NCBI GenBank assembly: GCA_964508135.1
Contig: CAZDSU010000005.1
Span: 77,962 to 141,961, forward strand
DNA from: UBA6168 sp964508135
GTDB lineage: Bacteria > Bacteroidota > Bacteroidia > Chitinophagales > Saprospiraceae
DNA length: 64,000 nt
Reading direction: 5' to 3'
Shown: positions 43,520 to 52,028 of the stretch, one piece after another
Position numbering within the stretch: position 1 is the stretch's first letter
How the letters are laid out: every line of letters starts with the position of its first letter
Translations under genes and position numbers: made by a program
Notes under the pieces: model-generated
Told to the model about the DNA's origin: nothing
Database searches by the model: none
The model's input: only the letters and a program-made list of their open reading frames with translations

Positions 43520-44341
43520 ATGGCGTTATCCGCCAGTATTTTTTCCAATTTTCAAAGGATAAAAGTACGAACTTATTTTCTATTGAGAAGACCCAACACT
43601 TTATTTGTCGGGCAAGCAATCATTGACTTGCCGCAGGTGGCCTCCACCAACGCCCACGCAGTAGCGCTTTTATCCAAAAGCAAACTCGCCGCAGGCACTA
43701 TTGTTTCGACTTTTTGCCAAACCGATGGCAGGGGGCAAATTGGCAGCAAATGGGAGTCGGAACCCCACAAAAACATCAGTCTTAGCCTCATCCTCTACCC
43801 CGAATTCTTGGCAGCAAAAAACCAGTTTCAACTCAACATCTTCGCTTCGTTGGCAGTGCTCGATTTTGTAAAAAAACACCTGCCCAACGCTCCCGTTTCT
43901 ATCAAATGGCCCAACGACATTTACGTTGGCGACTGCAAAATAGCAGGCATCCTTCTCCAGAACGCTCTCTTCAACACTCAAATACGCTCAACAGTTGTGG
44001 GCATCGGCATAAACATCAACCAAACCGTGTTTGTCAGCAACCCGCCCAACCCCACTTCCTTGCGCCTCGAAGCTGGCCACGACTTCGACTTGCCAGAACT
44101 GGTGCCATCCCTCTGCGAATTTTTGGAAAGCCGCTACCTTCAATTAAAAGCTGGGAAAATAGTTCCTTTGCAGCAGGAGTACATCCGCCACCTTCTTCGC
44201 TTCGGACAGCCTGCCAAATATCGGCGAGCCAATGGCGAACCCTTCGAAGGAACCATCATCGGCATTGACGAAATCGGCAGGCTAAAGATGGACGTCGAAG
44301 GCGAGGTGGAAGTGTTTGACCTAAAAGAAATTCGGTTTTAG
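43520..44341 (+). CDS. birA: biotin--[acetyl-CoA-carboxylase] ligase
   Basis: BirA activates biotin with ATP and attaches it to the carboxylase carrier protein. The 273-residue product has no N-terminal DNA-binding domain, so it is a monofunctional ligase. Motifs are LPQVASTNAHA, QTDGRGQIGSKWES (a variant of the GRGRxGRxW loop), VSIKWPNDIYVGDCKIAGIL and VGIGININQTVF, then a small SH3-like C-terminal domain. It is divergent from rsfS and precedes cinA by 61 bp. Confidence 0.92.
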   Translation: MALSASIFSNFQRIKVRTYFLLRRPNTLFVGQAIIDLPQVASTNAHAVALLSKSKLAAGTIVSTFCQTDGRGQIGSKWESEPHKNISLSLILYPEFLAAKNQFQLNIFASLAVLDFVKKHLPNAPVSIKWPNDIYVGDCKIAGILLQNALFNTQIRSTVVGIGININQTVFVSNPPNPTSLRLEAGHDFDLPELVPSLCEFLESRYLQLKAGKIVPLQQEYIRHLLRFGQPAKYRRANGEPFEGTIIGIDEIGRLKMDVEGEVEVFDLKEIRF

Positions 44342-44402
44342 GTGTAAAGTTTCATCTGCCCCTAGCTCAAACCCTCAAGTCCTCAAACTCTCATATCCTC
44401 AA

Positions 44403-45647
44403 ATGAATGTCCACATCATCACCATCGGCGACGAACTGCTCATCGGGCAAATCATTGACACCAACTCGGCCAAAATGGCGCAGTTGCTGCTCGAAATCGG
44501 TGCAAAAGTCACTGGCCGCACGGCGGTAGGGGACGTCCACGACGACATCGTCAACGCCCTGCGCTCGGCCACTTCCCAAGCCGATATCGTGCTGGTGACG
44601 GGCGGCCTCGGCCCTACCAAAGACGATGTGACCAAGAAGGCCCTGGCCGATTTTTACAGCACTGGCTTCGTCTTCCACCAGCCTACGCTCGACCGCCTGA
44701 ACCAAATCTTGGAGAGCCTGGGCAAGCCCATGACCGAGGCGCTGCGCACCCAGTGCTTCATGCCGCAAAACGCTACCGTGCTGACCAACAAAATGGGCAG
44801 CGCCCCCGGCATGTGGTTCGAGGAGAACGGCAAAGTGGTCGCCTCTATGCCCGGTGTGCCGTTCGAGATGGAATGCCTGATGCAGCACGAGGTGCTGCCA
44901 CGGCTGCAAGCCCGCTTTAATGCGATGCCCACAGCCCACCGTACCCTCTTCACTGCTGGCGAGGGCGAATCCACGTTGGCTGAATACCTCAAAGATTTCG
45001 AAGAAAACCTGCCACCACAGGCAAAACTGGCCTACCTGCCCGCCATCGCACGGGTGCGCCTGCGCCTCACGGTGAGCGACGCTGACCCCGTTTTTGTTGA
45101 GAAAATGCTCACCGAAAAGTTCCGGGAAATGGAGGGACTGCTGCCGCCCGACGTCATCGCCGGGCAGGGTGACGACTCGCTCGAAAGCGTCATCGGGCGC
45201 ATTTTGAAAGAACAAAACCGCACACTTTCCACCGCTGAGAGCTGCACGGGCGGCTACTTGGCGCACCTCATCACTACCGTGCCGGGGTCGTCGGCCTACT
45301 TCCTCGGCAGTGTGGTTTCGTATGCCAACGCTGTGAAAATGAATCAATTAGGTGTGCAGGAAGCGACATTGCGGGAGCACGGTGCCGTCAGCGAGCAGAC
45401 CGTTCAAGAGATGGTGGCTGGAGCTATCCGCTTACTTGGTACCGACGTGGCCGTGGCCACCAGCGGCATCGCCGGGCCAGATGGCGGCACACCGGAGAAG
45501 CCCGTCGGCACGGTGTGGATTGCGGTGGGCGATGGCCAGCGAACCGTCACCCGCAAACTGCAATTGAGCAAGAACCGCCTCGTCAACATCCAGTACTCGG
45601 CGTACTATGCGCTGAACTTGTTGCGGTTGTTTTTATTGGGGAAATGA
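44403..45647 (+). CDS. cinA: CinA: MoaB-like/ADP-ribose and nicotinamide-nucleotide amidohydrolase family
   Basis: The 414-residue protein has the N-terminal MoaB/CinA domain (IITIGDELLIGQIIDTNSAK, VTGGLGPTKDDVTKKAL) and the C-terminal NMN deamidase domain: TLSTAESCTGGYLAHLITTV with the catalytic Ser, GSVVSYANAVKMNQLGV and SGIAGPDGGTPEKPVGTVWI. It salvages NMN and hydrolyses ADP-ribose. Length and motifs match full-length CinA. A hairpin follows the gene. Confidence 0.94.
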   Translation: MNVHIITIGDELLIGQIIDTNSAKMAQLLLEIGAKVTGRTAVGDVHDDIVNALRSATSQADIVLVTGGLGPTKDDVTKKALADFYSTGFVFHQPTLDRLNQILESLGKPMTEALRTQCFMPQNATVLTNKMGSAPGMWFEENGKVVASMPGVPFEMECLMQHEVLPRLQARFNAMPTAHRTLFTAGEGESTLAEYLKDFEENLPPQAKLAYLPAIARVRLRLTVSDADPVFVEKMLTEKFREMEGLLPPDVIAGQGDDSLESVIGRILKEQNRTLSTAESCTGGYLAHLITTVPGSSAYFLGSVVSYANAVKMNQLGVQEATLREHGAVSEQTVQEMVAGAIRLLGTDVAVATSGIAGPDGGTPEKPVGTVWIAVGDGQRTVTRKLQLSKNRLVNIQYSAYYALNLLRLFLLGK

Positions 45648-45655
45648 TCCACGTA

Positions 45656-45676
45656 CCCCGGAAATCCTTTCCGGGG
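45656..45676 (+). terminator. hairpin between cinA and the convergent barrel gene
   Basis: CCCCGGAAA TCC TTTCCGGGG is a perfect 9-base stem 9 bases after the cinA stop. The stretch between two convergent genes makes a shared terminator plausible, though no long T run follows. Confidence 0.5.
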
Positions 45677-45713
45677 CCTATCTTCCCATCCCCGGAAAAG
45701 CTTTCTGAGATAT

Positions 45714-47945
45714 TCAAATATTCCACCAATACGTCAGCTTCACCACCAGCGCCCGGTTGCGCACGTCAGAGAAATCAGAGAAATAATTGTTGGTATAAAC
45801 GATGAACAGGTCGGAGGCTGGGCTGTACCGCCATTGCAGCCGCAAGTTCAGGTTCACGTTGTCCGTCTGGCTGTTGTACTGAACGAAATTGGTGAAAAAC
45901 AGGCGGTTCGTCACCGTAACATCAATGCGAGGACCGACCAGCCAGATGTCGTATCCGTTGTTTTTTAGCGCCTCCGGCAAACGATTGTCTGCTTTGAACT
46001 CAAGGCGATTGAATTGGCCGGCCAGACTCAGTGCCACGTAGGGCTGGAAGCGGTAGCCCACATCGCCGCCGAGGCGCAACCGAGTGCCGTCGGCAAAATA
46101 GCCGCCATAGCGAGAGCTGAACGTCCAAGTGAAACGGCTTTGCGGCTTCGAGACGAACTCCGTGCCGAAGCTGTTCCAGTCGTGCTTCGTGCCGGTAGCC
46201 AGCGTGTCCACGGGTTTGCCTGGGTTCACTGGGTCGAAGGGGGCACTCAGTTCCAGGTAGTTGTGCGCCGTCCAGAAGGTCAGTTCGGTGCGGTTGAGCA
46301 GGGTAAACTTGTAGAACAGCACCAATTCGTCCTCCGTTTTTCGCATTTTTTCATCAAAATAATATTCCAACTTCGTGTTCGGGCCGTGGCTCAAAAGCCA
46401 AGACGACTTTGGAAAAAACAACCGCCCGGCGGTAGGTAGCAGGTGGTTGAACCCAGCCGTCGGCACAAATTTGTCTATGCCCGTGCGGGGTACGTAGCCC
46501 GTTTCCGCCCGGAAGTTTTGCCCCACGTTTTCAAACTGCACGTTGAAGTTCCACTGCTTCGCCGTGTAGGCCAGGTTGCCCGCCAGTATTTGGTCGTCGC
46601 CACTGAGGCCAGGGCTGAACGACTTGAGGTAGAGCAGTTTGCCGGTCCAGAGGTTGTTTTGCGAAGCCAAATTGTACTCCAACCCAAGGTTGCGGTTGTA
46701 CTCCCGAATGGCCACCGTGTCCGTCACCGCACCGTAGTCGAAGGTTTGCTTGTTGACAAAAATGGCCGACACGTTCGAGCGGGCGGATACCCTGCGCTGC
46801 AACGAAAGCACACCGAAATTCTGCGCCGGAGTGCCCTCGCCATCCTCGTCAGTTTGCATGTCCATCACGCCAAGTCGCCAGTTTTTATTGGGCTTGCCAC
46901 TGAGCCGGGCACCGTACTTGATGGGCGCTTTCAGCCCGATGCGGCGGGAGAAAAACGGGCGGATGGTCGAGTAGCCGAAGTTGCCGAAGATGTCGGCGTT
47001 CTCCAAAAAGAACTGCCGCCGCTCTGGGAAGAACAGCTCGAAGCGGTCGAGGTTGGTCTGCTGCACGTCCACTTCCACTTGCGAAAAGTCGGGGTTCACC
47101 GTCAGGTCGAGGTTGAGGGAGGAGGTGAGGGAAATTTTAGCGTCCACTCCAATTTCCTTGCGGTAGCTGGCGTCCTTGTTTTTCTCAAAATCCTTGCTTA
47201 CCCCGCCAAGGGCGTAGGGAATGACGGAAATATTGGCACCGGTGGGCGGCGGCGCTTCGTCCCAGACCAGTACGCCCGTGTAGGCCAGTGAAACGCTGGG
47301 GAACTGCCGGGGTACGGGTGCCCAGGCTGATTTCTCCGTTGACTTGAGGTCGTTTCGACTAAAGTTGATGCCCCAACGTTCAATGCCTTGCTTGTAGCGA
47401 AGCGACTTGAACGGCACGGCCATCTCGAAAACCCATTGATTATCAGCGGTTTGCACGGCTGAGAGCCATTTGTTCTCCCAACTCAGGTCAACTTTTCCGC
47501 CCTCGTACATCAGACCGTCCCAGGGTGCGCCCATGGCGTTTGCCCCAAAGGAAAAGCCATTGGTTTGGTCGTCGAAGGGGTCGAGTGCGATGATGAAGTT
47601 GTCGTTTTTTCCAAAATTGAAGTCCCGCCGGAGCGACTCCACCATCCAGTCGCCCTCGGCGAAGTCGTGGTTGACGGCCAGCAGGTACAAGTTCTCGTTG
47701 TCGTAGAGCATCCGCACCTCGGTGCGCACCTCCGCCCGCCCGGTGTCCATCGGCAGCATCTGGTAGAAGTCAGTGGCCAGTTCGGCTTGCTGCCAAGCGG
47801 GGTCGTCGGCATTGCCGTCCACCGTGATGGCCGCCGTGGCCCGGTGGATATGGTACTCGAAGGCGGCATTTTTCTTTTGGGAAAATGCGGTGATGCTGGC
47901 GCAAAGCAGCAGCAGTGGGAGGATGCACTTGATAAAGTTGGACAC
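45714..47945 (-). CDS. DUF5916 outer-membrane protein with CBM9-like N-terminal domain
   Basis: The 743-residue protein (GTG start) has a signal peptide (cleavage near ITAFSQ) and a CBM9-type carbohydrate-binding domain (about 35-225, ITVDGNADDPAWQQAELATD and MLYDNENLYLLAVNHDFAEG). The DUF5916 barrel part follows: LDLTVNPDFSQVEVDVQQTN, RFELFFPERRQFFLENADIF and RPFFSRRIGLKAPIKYGARL. Members are outer-membrane proteins of unclear function, often near peptidases or glycan genes. It is convergent with cinA. Confidence 0.9.
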   Translation of the reverse strand: MSNFIKCILPLLLLCASITAFSQKKNAAFEYHIHRATAAITVDGNADDPAWQQAELATDFYQMLPMDTGRAEVRTEVRMLYDNENLYLLAVNHDFAEGDWMVESLRRDFNFGKNDNFIIALDPFDDQTNGFSFGANAMGAPWDGLMYEGGKVDLSWENKWLSAVQTADNQWVFEMAVPFKSLRYKQGIERWGINFSRNDLKSTEKSAWAPVPRQFPSVSLAYTGVLVWDEAPPPTGANISVIPYALGGVSKDFEKNKDASYRKEIGVDAKISLTSSLNLDLTVNPDFSQVEVDVQQTNLDRFELFFPERRQFFLENADIFGNFGYSTIRPFFSRRIGLKAPIKYGARLSGKPNKNWRLGVMDMQTDEDGEGTPAQNFGVLSLQRRVSARSNVSAIFVNKQTFDYGAVTDTVAIREYNRNLGLEYNLASQNNLWTGKLLYLKSFSPGLSGDDQILAGNLAYTAKQWNFNVQFENVGQNFRAETGYVPRTGIDKFVPTAGFNHLLPTAGRLFFPKSSWLLSHGPNTKLEYYFDEKMRKTEDELVLFYKFTLLNRTELTFWTAHNYLELSAPFDPVNPGKPVDTLATGTKHDWNSFGTEFVSKPQSRFTWTFSSRYGGYFADGTRLRLGGDVGYRFQPYVALSLAGQFNRLEFKADNRLPEALKNNGYDIWLVGPRIDVTVTNRLFFTNFVQYNSQTDNVNLNLRLQWRYSPASDLFIVYTNNYFSDFSDVRNRALVVKLTYWWNI

Positions 47946-48049
47946 GCTAGTTGATTTTGGGGTGAAGATAGGTGGAAATTGTTGCCGTGAAAAATTTCAT
48001 ACTTCCTTGTGAGATAGCTTCTTTCAAAAGCCACAACTACGGTAGTTGT

Positions 48050-48259
48050 TCATTGGCCAATATTTTCCAATGCATCCTTGAGGCGCTGGTCGTTGGGCAT
48101 CAGTTCTAAGGCTTTTCCGAGCCATTCCCGTGCTTTTTCCCGGTCGTTTTGCAAACGGAAATAGTTCGACAAATGCGTTGCCGAAAACGTGTCTGGCTGC
48201 AATTCCCATGCCTTGGTCATAGCAGCGATGGCCTCCGAAAGCTGTTGCCGTTTCGCCAA
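48050..48259 (-). pseudogene. C-terminal TPR fragment of a broken TMTC-like gene
   Basis: About 70 residues (AEAIAAMTKAWELQPDTFSA-like TPR, ending LKDALENIGQ) continue in the same frame as the fragment at 48269-49399 and are separated from it only by a TAA codon at 48269-48271. Three codons (Ala-Asp-Asp) and Leu lie between. A single base change at that codon would rejoin them. The fragment has no credible start of its own beyond TTG. Confidence 0.7.
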
Positions 48260-48268
48260 GTCATCGGC

Positions 48269-49399
48269 TTAGGCTTGAAGGGCGTACCGGAATCCCAACG
48301 CTGGTTTTGGATCTTTCAGCGACAATTTGTTCGCCATTTCGTAAGATGAAACGACTGCGTCAAAATTCCCCAAATAATAGGCACAAGCCCCGTGGGCGAG
48401 GTAGGCGTCGAAGTAGGTCGGATGCTGTTCCAGTGCCTTTTGGAGCATCGGGTAGGCCGATTCGAGGAGTGCCTGCCGTTCCTTGGCATCGGTGGTTTTC
48501 GTAGCTTTTTCCAACAGCAACGTGCCGAGGTCGTTGTTGAGTTTTGGGCTGCCAGCATAAGTGCCGATGGCCGTGCGGTGTAGGCTTTCGTTGTCCTTCC
48601 AAGCGGGGTTTCGCAGGATGGTGAGCAGGGCAAACACCACCGTTATTGCACCAAAAAATGGTAAAATGAAATTGGGGGCATATTTGTCAAAAAGCAACTT
48701 GCTCCACGCCACCGCCGTCAGGCAAAAGCCTACCGAAGGCAAGTAAAGAAACCGTTCCGCCATGAATGCGCCCACGGGGAACAGAATATTGGCTGTGAGG
48801 CTCACCGTGACGAGCAAGAACAGCATCCCAAAACTCGCAACCTGGAAATGGTTGGAGCTTGCCTGCGCCTGCAATTGCCGCTGACGAAAGCCAAACAGGA
48901 CATGGGCCACCAGCAAAAACAGCACTGCCAAGCTCATCCAGACTCCAGGGCTGGCGAAGGACTGTATTTTTAGGTGGTAATAATCGTGCGTCAGTGGATA
49001 TGGGAACACCAGCAGCCGGAGCTGAAGCCCCAGTGTGTAGGCTACGGTGGCTACCCTTTCCGCGTTGGAGCAGGGGAGCCATGCGCTGCCATTCCAGACG
49101 AGGAAGGTATTGTTGAGGGGGTCAGCAGCAATGGCCGCTCCTTCTTGCGATGTAGTGACCATGGTCCGCAGCAGCAGGAACACCGCCATCGCCAAAAAAA
49201 GTGGAAGGGTATGCCGCAGTGCGCTTGCAATGCCAGCTTTCCTGAAAAACCACAAAGAAACAGGTATCGTGAACGCCAGCAGTACGGCATTTTCTTTTGT
49301 GAGGCAGGCCAAGAAAAACAGCGAGCCGGCCAAGAACCAAGCGTACCGTTTTGCAGCGTCAAAAAGCATGGAACACGGCCATCCATGCCCCCATGCCAA
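48269..49399 (-). pseudogene. central part of TMTC-like membrane glycosyltransferase with TPR tail (disrupted)
   Basis: This is the middle of a polytopic protein with many membrane helices (LAGSLFFLACLTKENAVLLA, FLPSVGFCLTAVAWSKLLFD) and following TPR units (GACAYYLGNFDAVVSSYEMA). The architecture is like TMTC O-mannosyltransferase/DUF1736 proteins of Bacteroidota. The true connection to the N-terminus at 49359-49889 requires removing one base from the A5 run at 49361-49365. An in-frame stop at 48269 cuts it from the C-terminal TPR. Two independent lesions suggest a pseudogene unless the sequence is wrong. Confidence 0.75.
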
Positions 49400-49889
49400 G
49401 CAACAAAGCCAGTTGCTCGTCGCAGCTTTTCACGTTTGCCACCACCTCCGTATGCACCGGATGGGCAACAAATAGTATCGCCGCCAGCCAAGCCGTTCGG
49501 TTGGCGCCCGTGGCGCCTTTGAGCAGACACCGCAAAAGGCGGTAGAGCAGCACGCCCGTAAGTGCATAAAGCAGGATTGAGAAGCCATGAAAAACCGTTG
49601 AGTTCTCTCCAAAAACATCGTGAAAAATCGCAAAAATCGCCAATGAAAGCGGACGATAGCGGCCACCCGGCAAGGAGTTCTGCTGCTCTGCGAGGCGGGC
49701 GTATCCTGCGAAGCTGTGATGGGCAAAGATGTCGGGAAGACCCGCAATGCCACGTTTCACGAAGCTGTTTTGGGTGAGCACTATTTGGTCGTCGAAGACG
49801 AACCCATGCCGCAAGGTGTTGGCGTACAGTGCCACGGCAAGGATGAACAGGAAAAGTTCTGGCAGGTATTTTTTTTCGAAGAATGACAT
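49359..49889 (-). pseudogene. N-terminal part of the disrupted TMTC-like glycosyltransferase
   Basis: From the ATG at 49889 the fragment has MSFFEKKYLPELFLFILAVA, then FVFDDQIVLTQNSFVKRGIA and RPLSLAIFAIF, the luminal DD motif and RP motif of GT-C type TMTC proteins, and ends LLLGMGAWMAVFHAF before a frameshift stop. The catalytic DD-type motif is intact. It abuts the divergent ECF sigma gene. The intact protein would carry a lipid-linked sugar to periplasmic proteins, known only by family. Confidence 0.75.
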
Positions 49890-50015
49890 GTGCAAATCTA
49901 TAGTTGGCGAGACAAAACTACCCCTATCATACCATCCCCAACAAAAAAAGTCCAAGCGTTTTTTAAACTTTACCCTGCCGTGGAAGTCTATGCACCGAAC
50001 TTCACGCAAAGGTTG

Positions 50016-50579
50016 ATGATGCAAAACAGCGAAATCGTGGACGAACGGATAATGTCTCTCCTGCGTGAAGGGGGCAGCCACGCCGAACGAGGCTTTCGGC
50101 TGCTGATGGAACAGTACCAGGAACGGCTTTACTGGCAAATCCGGCGCATGGTGTACGACCACGAGGACGCCAACGACGTGCTCCAGAACTGTTTCGTCAA
50201 AGTGTTTCGCAGCAGTCACACATTCGAGGGCAAATCAAAGCTCTACACTTGGCTTTACCGGATAGCGACCAACGAGGCCATCACTTTTTTGAACAAAAAA
50301 AAGCAGATTCACGCCACGCCACTCGATGCCGGGGAAAGCCCGCTGGCCAACCGCCTGCAGGCCGACGAATATTTCGATGGCGACGAGGCACAGCTCAAGC
50401 TCATGGCCGCCATCGAAACGCTACCCGACAAGCAAAAACTTGTGTTCAACCTGCGCTACTTCGACGAGATGAGCTACGCCGACATGTCGGAAATGCTCGG
50501 CACTTCGGAGGGGGCGCTGAAGGCGTCGTTTCACCATGCGGTGAAGAAAATTGAGGGCTTTGTAGCGAAATACGATTAG
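50016..50579 (+). CDS. ECF-type RNA polymerase sigma factor
   Basis: From the ATG at 50016 the product is 187 residues with sigma region 2 (RGFRLLMEQYQERLYWQIRR, DANDVLQNCFVKVFRSSHTF, KLYTWLYRIATNEAITFLNK) and region 4 (AAIETLPDKQKLVFNLRYFD, MSYADMSEMLGTSEGALKAS). It is followed by a putative membrane anti-sigma gene and a Spy/CpxP-like gene, so it likely controls an envelope response. A SigP-like role with PorX in T9SS control is possible but unproved. Confidence 0.92.
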   Translation: MMQNSEIVDERIMSLLREGGSHAERGFRLLMEQYQERLYWQIRRMVYDHEDANDVLQNCFVKVFRSSHTFEGKSKLYTWLYRIATNEAITFLNKKKQIHATPLDAGESPLANRLQADEYFDGDEAQLKLMAAIETLPDKQKLVFNLRYFDEMSYADMSEMLGTSEGALKASFHHAVKKIEGFVAKYD

Positions 50580-50609
50580 TTAGGTTGCCTACGGCAATGA
50601 CAATTTTTG

Positions 50610-51170
50610 ATGATGAAAAATAGCGATGAACTGAGGGACGAGTTGAACGACTCCCCTTTCCTCAAAAAAATGAAGGAACAGCCGGGCGAGGGCTTCAATG
50701 TGCCAAAGCACTACTTCCAACAGCTGCCCGACGAGGTGATGCGGCAAATGAAACAGCCTGCACCCGCCATTGTGCCGAGTGGCCTAGGTTGGCTGGAGCG
50801 CATCGAGCAGTTCGTGCTGGGGCTGATGCAGCCGAGGTATGCGTTGGCGCTGGCTTCGGTGCTGGTGCTGGTGGCGGCGGTTGTTTTTTTGAAGGAGAAA
50901 AATGCGGTAAACAACCTGTCTGCCTTGGCCGAGTTGCAGTTGGAGGATATTTCCGACGAAGAACTTTTTGCTTACGTTTCCAACAATATCAGTGACTTCG
51001 ACCGTAGTCTTGTAGTCGAAGCCAGTGCGCCAGAAGTACCGGAATCAGTGCAGCCAAAGAAGCCAACCTTCAAGGCGGAAGTGGCCAAGCCAGATGTGGA
51101 GGAAATGGAGGAATACCTTGACGAAGTGATTGACGAAGTGGACTTGAAGGACTTGGAAGAATATCTCTGA
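50610..51170 (+). CDS. single-pass membrane protein, probable anti-sigma factor
   Basis: The 186-residue protein has an N-terminal cytoplasmic part (DELRDELNDSPFLKKMKEQP, VPKHYFQQLPDEVMRQMKQP), one membrane helix (about 80-95, YALALASVLVLVAAVVF) and an acidic extracytoplasmic tail ending DEVIDEVDLKDLEEYL. No named domain is seen. Its place 30 bp after the sigma gene and the topology fit an anti-sigma factor. The start is the ATG at 50610 or 50613. Confidence 0.75.
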   Translation: MMKNSDELRDELNDSPFLKKMKEQPGEGFNVPKHYFQQLPDEVMRQMKQPAPAIVPSGLGWLERIEQFVLGLMQPRYALALASVLVLVAAVVFLKEKNAVNNLSALAELQLEDISDEELFAYVSNNISDFDRSLVVEASAPEVPESVQPKKPTFKAEVAKPDVEEMEEYLDEVIDEVDLKDLEEYL

Positions 51171-51219
51171 ACCCAATTAACTTAATTCGTTCTAACCAAT
51201 CAATATTAAATTTAAAGCA

Positions 51220-51693
51220 ATGAAAAAATTGAGTTTCGCAATCGTGTTCATGCTGGCGTTCGTGGCGTCGAGCATAGCCCAAAAGGAGCGGGGCGAGAAG
51301 GCGCAAGAGAAAATGGAGGCATTCAAGATCGCCTTTTTCACCGAAAAGCTCCAACTGACGCCAGATGAGGCGAAGACTTTCTGGCCCATCTACAACCAGT
51401 TTGAAAACGAGCGGGAAGCCCTCAAGGACAAGTTTGACCTTGATGGCCAGAAGCTCGAACTCATGTCGGACAAGGACGTGGAGGCTGCCATCATGCAGCA
51501 TATCGAGATGGAGGAGCAGATGGTGAAGCTCCGCCGGGACAACGTGCGTCGCTTCATGGAGGTGCTGCCGGTGCGCAAAGTGGCCATGCTCCAGCGCATT
51601 GACAACGACTTCAAACGGGCATTGCTCGAAGAGATAAAAAAGCGGCGGGAAGCCAAGCAAGGCGGAGCGCCAGGGCCCCGGAGGGGCAAATAA
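51220..51693 (+). CDS. Spy/CpxP-like periplasmic protein
   Basis: The 157-residue product has a signal peptide (cleavage near ASSIAQ) and an all-helical, highly charged body: AFFTEKLQLTPDEAKTFWPI (an LTxxQ-like motif), EAAIMQHIEMEEQMVKLRRD and FMEVLPVRKVAMLQRIDNDF. Such proteins sense or buffer envelope stress or metals. It ends in a basic PGPRRGK tail. It closes the sigma/anti-sigma operon and has a strong terminator. Confidence 0.83.
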   Translation: MKKLSFAIVFMLAFVASSIAQKERGEKAQEKMEAFKIAFFTEKLQLTPDEAKTFWPIYNQFENEREALKDKFDLDGQKLELMSDKDVEAAIMQHIEMEEQMVKLRRDNVRRFMEVLPVRKVAMLQRIDNDFKRALLEEIKKRREAKQGGAPGPRRGK

Positions 51694-51717
51694 GATTCAA
51701 TACCTGAGTTTTACGAA

Positions 51718-51751
51718 AGACCTGCGACATCATGTTGCGGGTCTTTTTTTG
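51718..51751 (+). terminator. intrinsic terminator of the sigma operon
   Basis: AGACCTGCGACA pairs with TGTTGCGGGTCT (two G-U type pairs, 3-base loop), followed by eight T, 24 bases after the stop codon. Confidence 0.85.
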
Positions 51752-51756
51752 TTTAT

Positions 51757-51916
51757 GAAGCTGTTTAGACTTTCCTGTTTGAGATAAAAAAGAGTGATTT
51801 TTTGTCCTGAAGTCAGGAATTTTTGAGGGAATAGCAGCGCTATTGCCGAAAAAATTGCTGATTTCAGGGCGGAAAAGCGCCTTTTTTAGCCAAATGAGGA
51901 AAGTCTAAACAGCTTC
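51757..51916. mobile_element. 160-bp MITE-like element with 20-bp perfect terminal inverted repeats
   Basis: 51757-51776 and 51897-51916 are exact reverse complements (GAAGCTGTTTAGACTTTCCT). Between them lie smaller hairpins: TCCTGA AG TCAGGA, AATAGC AGC GCTATT, and GGCG GAAAA GCGCC followed by T. There is no coding capacity. A small non-autonomous element is likely; no target duplication is obvious. Confidence 0.6.
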
Positions 51917-51978
51917 TATGCTATTCGGGCAGATGACATAAAAGTTGAGGCAAAATGCTGGCAGGTGGGCGTATTAAA

Positions 51979-51986
51979 TACCTTTG
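51979..51986 (+). promoter_or_regulatory. -7 promoter box for the SDR gene
   Basis: TACCTTTG is an exact TAnnTTTG match 43 bases before the ATG at 52029. No good TTG at 19-20 bases upstream. It lies just outside the MITE-like element. Confidence 0.45.
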
Positions 51987-52028
51987 CGGCCAATTCATTT
52001 TTTTAATAAATCATTCACCTTCCACTCA

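Noticed and set aside
44391..45347. Long minus-strand open frame opposite cinA
   Set aside because: It is a shadow of the well-supported cinA gene, without any family motif. Similar long antisense frames opposite the YyaL, FtsH, DUF5916 and carbamoyltransferase genes were dismissed for the same reason.
47992..48016. Third copy of the cargo-gene operator (starts AATTTCATAC)
   Set aside because: It lacks the ACGWWCGT core and the TTG/-7 spacing, and no plus-strand gene follows.
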